Assembly (NCBI RefSeq): GCF_003627955.1 | Contig: NZ_RBWS01000005.1 | Coordinates: 186,001 to 250,000 of the forward strand | Direction of reading: 5' to 3' | DNA: 64,000 bases | From: Sphingobacterium puteale | GTDB lineage: Bacteria > Bacteroidota > Bacteroidia > Sphingobacteriales > Sphingobacteriaceae | Part shown: positions 53,935 to 62,350 of the stretch, piece after piece | How the letters are laid out: each line of letters starts with the position of its first letter | How positions within the stretch are numbered: the stretch's first letter is position 1 | Made by a program: the position numbers and the translations under genes | Notes under the pieces: model-generated | Told to the model about the DNA's origin: nothing | Seen by the model: only the letters and a program-made list of their open reading frames with translations | Database searches by the model: none

Positions 53935-55698
53935 TTATTTTTCCCAGCCTTGATTTTGTCCCAATTGATTGTTCAGCACAAGCGCCGAAGAAGGGATCGG
54001 GTACAGGTATTGTTTACCATCATCGTACCACTTTCTATTCATTGTCATCCCCCATTGCAAATGGTTATCTGCAGTCATTGTCTGGGAATTTTTAGCGCCA
54101 CCCAGTTTCACCTTGGTCACCCCTTCCACGGTTGGCTCCGGTCTGCTTGCATCATAAAACAGTACATCGGGAGTACCGTCGCGATCCAGGTCCATTGGTT
54201 TTTCCAAAGCAGGAATATAGATACCTGTCCACTGTAATTTAGCCATCAATTCACCAGTTTTCCATCGTTTCAGATCATTAAAACGGAATCCTTCCAATGC
54301 TAACTCCACCTGTCTTTCGCGACGGATCTCCAGCAGAACAGGATTAGAGATACCCGGAAAGAATGTATTTTTCAAATAGGTATCCACTTTGGCTGGTAGC
54401 ACATTAGCTCCGCCGGAAATTCCGGCACGAGCACGTAGTGCACCAACGGTCTTTGACCAATCCCCATCGTTAAATGTTCCTAGTTCCTGCTTCGCTTCCG
54501 CATAATTCAGCAACACCTCTGCATACCGCATCAAGGGCAATGCATTTGTATTGAATCCACCATTGTCATAGTAGGGATCATCCAGTGCATATTTAATGGG
54601 TTGGTAGCCCGTATAGGTATAACTTGCGAAATTGGGCGGAGCAGCCTTACCGCCGCGCTTATAGCCCGGTGTGCGGATCAGCTGTGCTAAACGGAGGTCC
54701 CGATTTTGGCATTCATCATAAAACTCTTCTTTTTCGTAGTTTGGACGATCAGTATAAGGGGATCCGTCTGCGTTCAAAATCGTATTTATAAATGGGCGTA
54801 CTAGGCTCAGCCGCGGGCCATAAGTGGCCGAAGTCCACCACCAGTTCGCATCATTCATCAAGGCCTGATTTTTACTAAATGCAACAGCCAGCATCACCTC
54901 GTCTTTCATTGGTTGTTCGCTAATGAAAAGCTCACGCTGTGAAATTTTAGGATCGGCGGCAATATGAAGGCGATAAGGCCCCGTTTCCATCAGGATCTTA
55001 CCAGCGTCCACAGCGTATTGAAAAAAAGTTTCGGGCTTTGTCGGCAGATTCAGTTGATGGTATTTACGAAAAGTACCTTCAAATAATGCGATCCGTGTTT
55101 TCAGTCCCAGTGCAGTCCATTTATTTACTGTAGTTCCGTCTCCCGGCGCATCCGTTATATTCTCATAAGCAAAATCAAGATCTTCCATGATATGTTTCAT
55201 GACTACTTCTCTCGAATCGCGGGGTGCTTTTAAAATGTCTGTTTCATCAACTGTTAAAGGGTGGTCCACCCAAGGCACATCACCAAAACGAACCACTTTC
55301 TCGTAATAAAACCAAGCCCTGAAAAAACGAGCTAAACCAATGTAATTATTCTTAACCTTATCGCTTAAATTGGGGCTTGTACATTTGGCGATCATCTGAT
55401 TGATATTACGCAGTGCTGTCCAGGTCCAGAGTCCCTTTAATTCCTCCACCTCTTTGCTATATGCTCCTTCGACCATAAAATCATTCACCCGATTGACAGC
55501 CGCATAATCGGCCATAGCATCTCCTTTATAGGCATCGCTACCTGACGTAATATTGCGATAAAAAGAATTGCTATAGTTTTTCAGGCCCTTTTCGCTTCCG
55601 AAAATGTCCTCTTCTGTTGCCTCCGATTTTGGTAATTCCTTCAATTCACAGGAAGCGAACAACAAGACTAAAACCGGTAAATAAAATATTTTTTTCAT
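53935..55698 (-). CDS. SusD/RagB-family lipoprotein
   Basis: 587-aa lipoprotein (lipobox LFASC, Cys17, then ELKELPKSE). SusD landmarks: LRNINQMIAKC, GLARFFRAWFYYEKVVRFGDVPWV, MRYAEVLLNYAEAKQE and RRERQVELALEGFRFNDLKRWK. The start is 11 nt after the SusC stop. The locus has no adjacent glycosidase or regulator, so the ligand cannot be guessed. Confidence 0.94.
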   Translation of the reverse strand: MKKIFYLPVLVLLFASCELKELPKSEATEEDIFGSEKGLKNYSNSFYRNITSGSDAYKGDAMADYAAVNRVNDFMVEGAYSKEVEELKGLWTWTALRNINQMIAKCTSPNLSDKVKNNYIGLARFFRAWFYYEKVVRFGDVPWVDHPLTVDETDILKAPRDSREVVMKHIMEDLDFAYENITDAPGDGTTVNKWTALGLKTRIALFEGTFRKYHQLNLPTKPETFFQYAVDAGKILMETGPYRLHIAADPKISQRELFISEQPMKDEVMLAVAFSKNQALMNDANWWWTSATYGPRLSLVRPFINTILNADGSPYTDRPNYEKEEFYDECQNRDLRLAQLIRTPGYKRGGKAAPPNFASYTYTGYQPIKYALDDPYYDNGGFNTNALPLMRYAEVLLNYAEAKQELGTFNDGDWSKTVGALRARAGISGGANVLPAKVDTYLKNTFFPGISNPVLLEIRRERQVELALEGFRFNDLKRWKTGELMAKLQWTGIYIPALEKPMDLDRDGTPDVLFYDASRPEPTVEGVTKVKLGGAKNSQTMTADNHLQWGMTMNRKWYDDGKQYLYPIPSSALVLNNQLGQNQGWEK

Positions 55699-55709
55699 TA
55701 TACTAAATA

Positions 55710-58700
55710 TTAAAAACCAATGGATAAGTTAAAACTTACGCTTTTCATGATCGGATAGTTAAATCCATCGCGTGTACCTGTTTCTACAGTAGGATCTGAT
55801 TTCCCCACATTACCGACATCCAAGTCTCTGGTATGTTTATAAAAAGGGGACCATGTCAGCAGATTTTCACCAGAAAGGCCTGCACGTAGATTTTGAATTT
55901 TCAGTTTAGAGATTAGAGATTTTGGAAAATTATAGCCGATCTGAATATTTTTCATCCGTAGATAACCGATATTCTGTAAGAAACGGGTCTGTGGTGTAAC
56001 TTTTAGTGACTCATTGTAACCAGCGTAGCGCGGGAAATAAGCATCGGGGTTATCTTCTGTCCAATAGTTGTTCAGGTGCCATTCCGGTAGGTTGTTATAA
56101 GGTCTATTATATTGTCCCCAAAATAGAGATTCATTATTCGGATACCAATTTTGCTTTCCTACTCCCTGAAAGAAAGTAGAAAAATATACATTTTTCCAAT
56201 CCAGGTTAATATTAAAACTATAAATATAACGGGGTTCGGAATTCCCGATAATTGTTCGGTCACCGTGGCTATAAACGGTATTGTTACCATAATCTATAAC
56301 CCCGTCGCCATTGAGATCTGCAAAACGTATGTCTCCCGGATAGATCGTTCCGTTATTGGACGATTTGATCAACTTTTGTTTCGCCGCACCATCGATCTCC
56401 GCCTGATTATGAAACAATCCCTGTGTCACATAGCCCCAAATATCTCCGATTTGCTGACCTTCATAATAGTATCCATCCTTAATAATCCCTTCCTTGTTAT
56501 CGTAGCGATCTATTTTCGATTTATAATCTGCTAATGTCGCTTTGACAGACCAGTTGAAAGAACTTCCATCGAGTTCAAAATAATCTTTATAGGCCAAGCT
56601 GACTTCAAAACCTTTGGTTGTCATATCAGCATAGTTCCCTTTTGGAGATTCAGCACCAAATATTTCAGGCAATGCCATCCCCAATGTATACATATCCAAT
56701 GTCTTCCGCTGATACATATCGCCGGTAAAGGTAAGTTTTCCGTTGAGCGATGAAAAATCAATTCCAACATTTGCGGTACGTGCGGTTTCCCAAGTCAGAT
56801 TGTCAGGGATAACTTTAGGCACCGAAGTGTAGGTCGATTTTTCTCCATTTAATAAACGGTCCATGACTTTGATCTCGTAAAGATCAAGATACGAATAAGG
56901 GTCTACGTTACCATTTCCCAAAGAACCATAAGAAGCACGTAATTTCAGGTCAGACAGAAACTTTTTGTCCAATTGAAAGAAAGGTTCTTCCGATACACGC
57001 CACCCCACCGATGCAGACGGAAAAAATCCCCATTGTTGATCAATCGGAAACTTTGAAGAACCGTCATAACGTCCATTGAATTCAAATAGATAACGGTCTT
57101 TAAAAATATAGTTGCCCCGCATAAACACCCCTACATTTCTATATTTATTGTATTTGGCGGTTGCGGTGGTACTTTGCCCCACTGCAAGATTGATATTCTC
57201 CACGTTATCATTGAGCAGGCCGTTTTTGGTGATATAACTCGCATTATAAGCGCGTTGCTCATAGTTATAACCCAGCAAACCTTTGAAATAATGATCTCCT
57301 ATCGTCCTTTCATACTCACCGTAGATATTTCCGAACAAATAGCGCCAGTTTTCGTTGACTTGATAGAGGTTATCGTTCATATTTGTCGTCAGTTTGACGA
57401 TTTCCCCTTGCTTTGTACTGTAAGGTACTGGCACCCTAACACGCAGCGAATTAAGATCACGGCTTCTAAAGGTGAGATCTCCCTTTACGCGAAACGTATT
57501 ATTGAAAAACTTAGATTCAAAAGAGGTTGTATTCCGCAGATCCTGATTGCCACTTCTGGTTCCATTTTTGCCATATATAAAATCACCTACGGTATACGCA
57601 GCGGAAAAACTTAGTGAGCCATCTGGGTTAAAAATTGGAGACGAGGGGTGTCCTTCATCCGCGATATTCCGCCATATATTGCCGCCTTCACCTGCAGTAG
57701 AAGGATCCCAATATTTGGCATAACTAAAATCAATATTATTAGCAATCCGCAACCAATCTGTCACTTGCAATCCGGCCTTAGCCCGCGTATTGTAATTTTG
57801 ATATTTGTCCGTATTATAACGGTACATACCTTTGTAATCATAAGCACGCCCCGAGATATAATAATCTAACTTTTCGTTGTTTCCGCTGATCGAAAGATTA
57901 TGGTCCTGCACAAAAGTATTGTCCTTTATTAAGGTACCATAATAATCTTCATTACCATAATAAACATAGTTACCATCCTTATCGACAGTAATGTCTTCTG
58001 TTATGCCCTGTTCTTTACGACGTTTAAATTCGTCCAACCACTCTTTGGTGAAAATCTGGGTTTTATTCAGTTTACTAGGTGTTAAGGTATAGTTGTTCCA
58101 GGCGTTGTAAGCCTCAAAGAAATGAGAAGCATATTCATAACCATCTGTTACGAACTTTGGTATAGTAACCGGTTTTTGGAAAGATCCACTTCCAGAATAG
58201 TTCACCGAAGTCTTTCCTGATTTGGCCCGTTTTGTTGTGATCAACACCACACCAAAAGTACCTCTTGAACCATAAATTGCTGCTGATGACGCATCTTTGA
58301 GTACCGACACACTTTCGATATCATTTGGATTGATCGAACCGGGATCGCCCTCGACACCATCTATTAAAATCAGGGCGCTTCCTCCCTGCCCAATCGAGGT
58401 TGTTCCCCGAATATTAAAACTGGGAGATCGATTTGGTTTACCATCGGCAGGGATGATATTCAGGTTAGGAACAACCCCTTGGAGCATTTGGCTCGCATTG
58501 CCAAGGACACGTCCCTCAAACACTTCTGACCCTACCTGATCCACAGCACCTGTCAAATTTGCCTTCTTCTGGGTTCCATAGCCCACTACGACAACTTCTT
58601 CTAACTCGGTATCTTTAGACTCGATCACAAGTTGTAATTGGGTTGCGTTTACTGTCACCACCTGTTCGCTATACCCTACAAGGGTCAGCTTCAGTTTTTG

Positions 58701-58946
58701 GCCAATAACAGCCTCGATGGTAAACGCTCCGGATGCATTAGTAGATGTCGTTTTTTGACTCGATAGATTGGTGATGGTGACACCGGCCATAGCTGCACCG
58801 CTTCTGTCTTTTACCACACCATTTACGGTAGACTGAATCGCAATAGCTTGCGTTTTCTCATTCAATTTGACATAATTACGCTCTACATTCGCCCATGTGG
58901 GATATGAGAGACCCAATGCCATACTGATTAGTAATGTTTTCTGCAT
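55710..58946 (-). CDS. SusC-family TonB-dependent transporter
   Basis: 1078-aa outer-membrane transporter. Signal peptide 1-19 (LSYPTWA-N), short linker, carboxypeptidase-regulatory-like domain about 38-115 (STVNGVVKDRSGAAMAGVTI), plug signature LEEVVVVGYGTQKKANLTGAV near 116, YGSRGTFGVVLITTKRA, terminal strand SFNLSIGF. No STN domain. First gene of a two-gene unit with the SusD at 53935, ended by a strong hairpin. No 11-bp repeat array in front of it, so it is probably controlled separately from the pair at 48921-53691. Confidence 0.95.
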   Translation of the reverse strand: MQKTLLISMALGLSYPTWANVERNYVKLNEKTQAIAIQSTVNGVVKDRSGAAMAGVTITNLSSQKTTSTNASGAFTIEAVIGQKLKLTLVGYSEQVVTVNATQLQLVIESKDTELEEVVVVGYGTQKKANLTGAVDQVGSEVFEGRVLGNASQMLQGVVPNLNIIPADGKPNRSPSFNIRGTTSIGQGGSALILIDGVEGDPGSINPNDIESVSVLKDASSAAIYGSRGTFGVVLITTKRAKSGKTSVNYSGSGSFQKPVTIPKFVTDGYEYASHFFEAYNAWNNYTLTPSKLNKTQIFTKEWLDEFKRRKEQGITEDITVDKDGNYVYYGNEDYYGTLIKDNTFVQDHNLSISGNNEKLDYYISGRAYDYKGMYRYNTDKYQNYNTRAKAGLQVTDWLRIANNIDFSYAKYWDPSTAGEGGNIWRNIADEGHPSSPIFNPDGSLSFSAAYTVGDFIYGKNGTRSGNQDLRNTTSFESKFFNNTFRVKGDLTFRSRDLNSLRVRVPVPYSTKQGEIVKLTTNMNDNLYQVNENWRYLFGNIYGEYERTIGDHYFKGLLGYNYEQRAYNASYITKNGLLNDNVENINLAVGQSTTATAKYNKYRNVGVFMRGNYIFKDRYLFEFNGRYDGSSKFPIDQQWGFFPSASVGWRVSEEPFFQLDKKFLSDLKLRASYGSLGNGNVDPYSYLDLYEIKVMDRLLNGEKSTYTSVPKVIPDNLTWETARTANVGIDFSSLNGKLTFTGDMYQRKTLDMYTLGMALPEIFGAESPKGNYADMTTKGFEVSLAYKDYFELDGSSFNWSVKATLADYKSKIDRYDNKEGIIKDGYYYEGQQIGDIWGYVTQGLFHNQAEIDGAAKQKLIKSSNNGTIYPGDIRFADLNGDGVIDYGNNTVYSHGDRTIIGNSEPRYIYSFNINLDWKNVYFSTFFQGVGKQNWYPNNESLFWGQYNRPYNNLPEWHLNNYWTEDNPDAYFPRYAGYNESLKVTPQTRFLQNIGYLRMKNIQIGYNFPKSLISKLKIQNLRAGLSGENLLTWSPFYKHTRDLDVGNVGKSDPTVETGTRDGFNYPIMKSVSFNLSIGF

Positions 58947-59505
58947 TTTTATCCTGGTTTAGAAGTCAGCACCAAAATTGATACTTTCGTTTGGTTTATA
59001 ATTTACCTTAATATTAAGAAATATTTAATTAATAATCATACAAATCCCTACTAAATAGGTTTAGCACCATATCACTTAATGAAAAATTAACTTATAAACA
59101 GCTTAGACATCACAATAGCCTTTACAAGAATAATATTTATCGTTAGCATTTCCCGATAATGAGGTAACTAAGAGCGATATCCCAATATTGAGCTAGCCTA
59201 GGTATGCGCATCGCTATTCTTCGTGTTATTAATTTCTCCTTCCCCTTTTTCTTAAACTAGTTCAATGAACAGCAAATTACGGCCGCTTAATTTTGAGTGT
59301 ATCCGCTGAAAAAAACGGATAACAGTCAAACATTAGGAAATCATTTTAAATAGATATATCTGAAGAAAAGGTCATTTAACGAAATATCGTCAAATTTAAA
59401 ACCAAGACAAAACACCTAACACACTATAAAATAAGCAACTAAAACAATGGGCAGAAAAATTGAATTTCTCAAGAAACATAAAACAACATTTAAAACACAT
59501 AATTT
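58947..59505. other. 559-nt divergent intergenic region
   Basis: No gene seen; strongly A/T-rich. It must hold promoters for the minus-strand SusC gene and the plus-strand hydrolase operon. A 6-bp inverted repeat TATCCG / CGGATA with 10-nt spacer (59300-59321) is the only clear symmetric element. No perfect TAnnTTTG element was found for either gene. Confidence 0.5.
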
Positions 59506-60141
59506 ATGAAACCATCAGCAGAACTATTATCGCCAAGCAACCATGCGCTTGTATTAATCGATTTCGAAGGACAAATGGCCTTTGCCACCAAAAGCATTAC
59601 CATGGAAGAATTGAGAAACAATGTCGCAGTTATCTGTGGCGCTTCCAAAATATTTAATGTCCCAACAATCGTCACTACTGTCGCCGAAGAGAGTTTTTCA
59701 GGGCCGGTTTTTCCGGAAATTGAGACCTATTACCCGCAAGCTAGCAGCGGATACATTGATAGGACAAGCATGAACACATGGGAAGATGAAGCGGCGTATC
59801 AAGCCATCACTGGCGCCGGAAAACAAAAACTTGTTCTTGCAGGACTATGGACAGGCGTCTGTATCGTCGGTCCTGCACTTTCCGCTTTGGCTGAAAATTA
59901 TGAAGTCTACGTCATTGCTGACGCCTGTGGCGACGTGAGCCATGAAGCGCATGAACGTGCCATGCAACGTATGATCCATAGGGGTGTCAAACCGATTACT
60001 TCAGTTCAGTACCTCTTAGAATTGCAAAGAGACTGGGCTCGTCATGAAACTTATGTTGCCGTAACAGACTTGATGAAAAAACATGGTGGTAGCTATGGAT
60101 TAGGTATCCATTACGCCCACAATATGGTCAAACATTCCTAA
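59506..60141 (+). CDS. Isochorismatase-family hydrolase, YcaC-like
   Basis: 211-aa cytoplasmic cysteine hydrolase fold. Catalytic residues: Asp19 (ALVLIDFEGQ), a basic residue at Arg86 (YIDRTSMNTWED) where YcaC-type proteins also have Arg instead of the usual Lys, and Cys119 (AGLWTGVCIVGPALSAL). The C-terminal part (HERAMQRMIHRGVKPITSV, LELQRDWAR) also resembles the YcaC group, whose natural substrate is not settled. First gene of a plus-strand operon with porin, M17 N-domain protein and amidohydrolase. No signal peptide. Confidence 0.9.
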   Translation: MKPSAELLSPSNHALVLIDFEGQMAFATKSITMEELRNNVAVICGASKIFNVPTIVTTVAEESFSGPVFPEIETYYPQASSGYIDRTSMNTWEDEAAYQAITGAGKQKLVLAGLWTGVCIVGPALSALAENYEVYVIADACGDVSHEAHERAMQRMIHRGVKPITSVQYLLELQRDWARHETYVAVTDLMKKHGGSYGLGIHYAHNMVKHS

Positions 60142-60178
60142 CATCATCCAAACAAGTACAATTAATAATCCAGACGCC

Positions 60179-61573
60179 GTGTATCCACAACAGCCCATAG
60201 CCCCTTATGTCCGTCGAGCGACCCTCCTGTTGTTGTTGTTTGGCCTGTTACCAGAACTCTTCGCTCAAAGCTACAAATTGATGCGTTTTGAGGAAGATTA
60301 TCGTAACCTTGCCGATTCAGCACGTCGGGGTTATGAGCGGCTCAAATATATGCCACTTGCATCTGACGACAAAATTTGGCTCTCTCTTGGGGGGGAAGCG
60401 CGAGCAGAATACGTGGATTTTAACAATGAAGACTGGGGGCGCTTACAGCTTGGAAACAACAACTTTCTACTGCAGCGCTACAACCTCCATGCAGACCTCC
60501 ATTTTGGTGAGCGCTTCCGGTTATTCACACAATTGCGATCAGCTTTGCAACATGGACGCAAAAACGGCTCCAGGCAGATTGACGAGGACCAATTGAATGT
60601 CCAGAATTTATTTATCGATTGGACAATACTCGAACGAATTAATCGCTCGCTCCTCATACGCATAGGCAGACAGGAACTTGACTACGGTTCTGGCCGTCTG
60701 ATCTCCGTAGGTGAAGGCCCCAACGCAAGGCGATATTTTACAGGTGCAAAAATTGCTTATAATTCCGGCAAGGTCAAGCTCGAAACTTTTGCGATGATGG
60801 CCGATACCATTAAAGCGGGAGTTTTTGACAACAAACCTTCCAAACAGATCAACCTTTGGGGTGCCTATGGCAAAATCATCATGCCTCGACAAGCCAACAT
60901 CGATCTTTACTACATTGGAATATTCCGTGATCGGTCAATGTTTGAAGAAGATGTCGCCAAAGAAACCAGACACAGCATTGGTACCCGTATATGGAAATAT
61001 GGCGGTGGTTTTATTTACAATCTTGAGGGAGCCTATCAATTCGGATCCTTTGGCAAAGGAAAGATATCCGCATGGACTGCCTCGGTCGATATCGGCTACC
61101 TCTTCGAAGACAGCTATTTAAAACCTTCGATCAATCTTCGCAACGACTATATCTCAGGCGACAAAAAGGCTGGAGATGGCAACCTACAGACTTTCAATCC
61201 CATCTATCCCAAGGGTGGATATTTTGGGTTTAGTCCGCAGATCGGTCCGGTCAACCTGATCGATATCCATCCCTATGCCACATTAGATCTGCCTGCAAAC
61301 TTAAAGTTACAGGTTGACCTGGTATTTAATTGGCGCCAATCGCTTCAGGACGGCGTTTATAGACCCAGCGGATCATTTAATCTTGCCGGTTCGATGTCCC
61401 GAAAACGCTACATTGGCACAGCCTATCTAGCCAACCTTACCTGGGCTGCCAACAAACAACTTTCGCTTGTGTCAGGGATCCAGTATTTTAAAACAGGTGC
61501 ATTCATTGAAGACATCATTACGACACCTAAAAATGGAATTTTCTTCAATAGCAGGATAGCCCTTAAATTTTAA
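60179..61573 (+). CDS. Alginate-export-type outer-membrane beta-barrel porin
   Basis: 464-aa outer-membrane barrel of the alginate export (AlgE-like) family. Start is GTG 60179, needed to keep the signal peptide (RATLLLLLFGLLPELFA-Q, cleavage about residue 29). Family stretches: WLSLGGEARAEYVDF, NFLLQRYNLHADLHFGERFRLF, RIGRQELDYGSGRLISVGEGP near 160-185 and a terminal strand with final Phe (SRIALKF). The name reflects the fold; most members serve as specific porins for small solutes rather than exporting alginate. It lies 37 nt after the hydrolase and 4 nt before the next gene. Confidence 0.88.
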   Translation: MYPQQPIAPYVRRATLLLLLFGLLPELFAQSYKLMRFEEDYRNLADSARRGYERLKYMPLASDDKIWLSLGGEARAEYVDFNNEDWGRLQLGNNNFLLQRYNLHADLHFGERFRLFTQLRSALQHGRKNGSRQIDEDQLNVQNLFIDWTILERINRSLLIRIGRQELDYGSGRLISVGEGPNARRYFTGAKIAYNSGKVKLETFAMMADTIKAGVFDNKPSKQINLWGAYGKIIMPRQANIDLYYIGIFRDRSMFEEDVAKETRHSIGTRIWKYGGGFIYNLEGAYQFGSFGKGKISAWTASVDIGYLFEDSYLKPSINLRNDYISGDKKAGDGNLQTFNPIYPKGGYFGFSPQIGPVNLIDIHPYATLDLPANLKLQVDLVFNWRQSLQDGVYRPSGSFNLAGSMSRKRYIGTAYLANLTWAANKQLSLVSGIQYFKTGAFIEDIITTPKNGIFFNSRIALKF

Positions 61574-61577
61574 TCAT

Positions 61578-62339
61578 ATGAAAATAGCAAATAGACTTTT
61601 TCAAAACAAAACACCGCAATGGACACTGGTTGCTTTATTTGCTGCGCTGGCAATTGTGCCTGTACAAAGCAATGCCCAAGCGGCCGCCGGTATACCCAAA
61701 ACGACAGCAATAGGAACAAGCACAATATGGGGCAACGTCGATGGACTTGCCATTGAAGGATTGGTGCAAGGCCCTTCGGCAGCAATTAGCGAATTGCAAA
61801 TAGCCTGTATTTTTGAATACACCGAGGGTGATATCTTTATCTCACCGCCTGCATTGCCCACAGCGCTAAATGGTCTTGTCCATTTGGATGAGGCATTGCA
61901 TGGTACCCTTACCGAAATGCGTAAATCGGGCAAATTCAAGGGACACGCACGCGAAACCATTCTGCTGACTCCAACCCAAGGAGGTGCACTCGCAAGCAAA
62001 AAGCTGTTGTTGATCGGCTTGGGCAACCGTCAAGATTTCGATGCCGAACAAATGAAAGATATTGCCCACGTTGCCATGCGTGAAGCGCTTAGGCTAGGGG
62101 TTGAGGATTTCAGTTTCGCAAGCGACCTCAAAGATGCCGGCGTAGACTCGCCGACAGCATTAATTGCAGAAAATATCGTACTTGGCAGCATTGATGCTTT
62201 TAGAACCCAGAAATGGTTGGGAGCAAAAAACATGGATCAATCGCCAAAATTAAAAAAGATCACTTTATTGGCCGGCCCTGCATTTTTCGAAACCGCAGGT
62301 GAAGGTATAAAAAAAGCGATTTCATCCTTAAACAATTAA
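61578..62339 (+). CDS. Secreted M17 aminopeptidase N-terminal-domain protein (no peptidase domain)
   Basis: 253-aa exported protein. Signal peptide about 1-34 (ALAIVPVQSNA-Q). The rest matches only the N-terminal macro-like domain of leucyl aminopeptidases (LAIEGLVQGPSAAISELQIACIF, LLLIGLGNRQDF, IAHVAMREALRLGVEDFSFA). The dimetal catalytic domain of M17 peptidases is entirely absent and the next gene is an unrelated amidohydrolase. It is therefore a stand-alone domain with a likely binding or structural role in the periplasm. It starts 4 nt after the porin stop and ends 11 nt before the amidohydrolase, so operon membership is clear. Confidence 0.85.
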   Translation: MKIANRLFQNKTPQWTLVALFAALAIVPVQSNAQAAAGIPKTTAIGTSTIWGNVDGLAIEGLVQGPSAAISELQIACIFEYTEGDIFISPPALPTALNGLVHLDEALHGTLTEMRKSGKFKGHARETILLTPTQGGALASKKLLLIGLGNRQDFDAEQMKDIAHVAMREALRLGVEDFSFASDLKDAGVDSPTALIAENIVLGSIDAFRTQKWLGAKNMDQSPKLKKITLLAGPAFFETAGEGIKKAISSLNN

Positions 62340-62350
62340 ACTCAACGACT

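Noticed and set aside
59054..59095. CACTTAAT and AATTAAC words upstream of the SusC at 55710 as a third response-regulator array
   Set aside because: Only loosely similar to the consensus, not in clean 11-bp phase and no -7 element at 17 nt.
59335..59356. ATTAGGAAATC before the hydrolase operon as a member of the same regulon
   Set aside because: One unit matches in its first six bases but the next 11-mer (ATTTTAAATAG) does not fit.
60179..61573. Alginate exporter as evidence, with the lyase-like gene at 7583, for alginate metabolism
   Set aside because: The family name reflects barrel similarity; there are no alginate biosynthesis or uronate catabolism genes, and the two genes are 52 kb apart.
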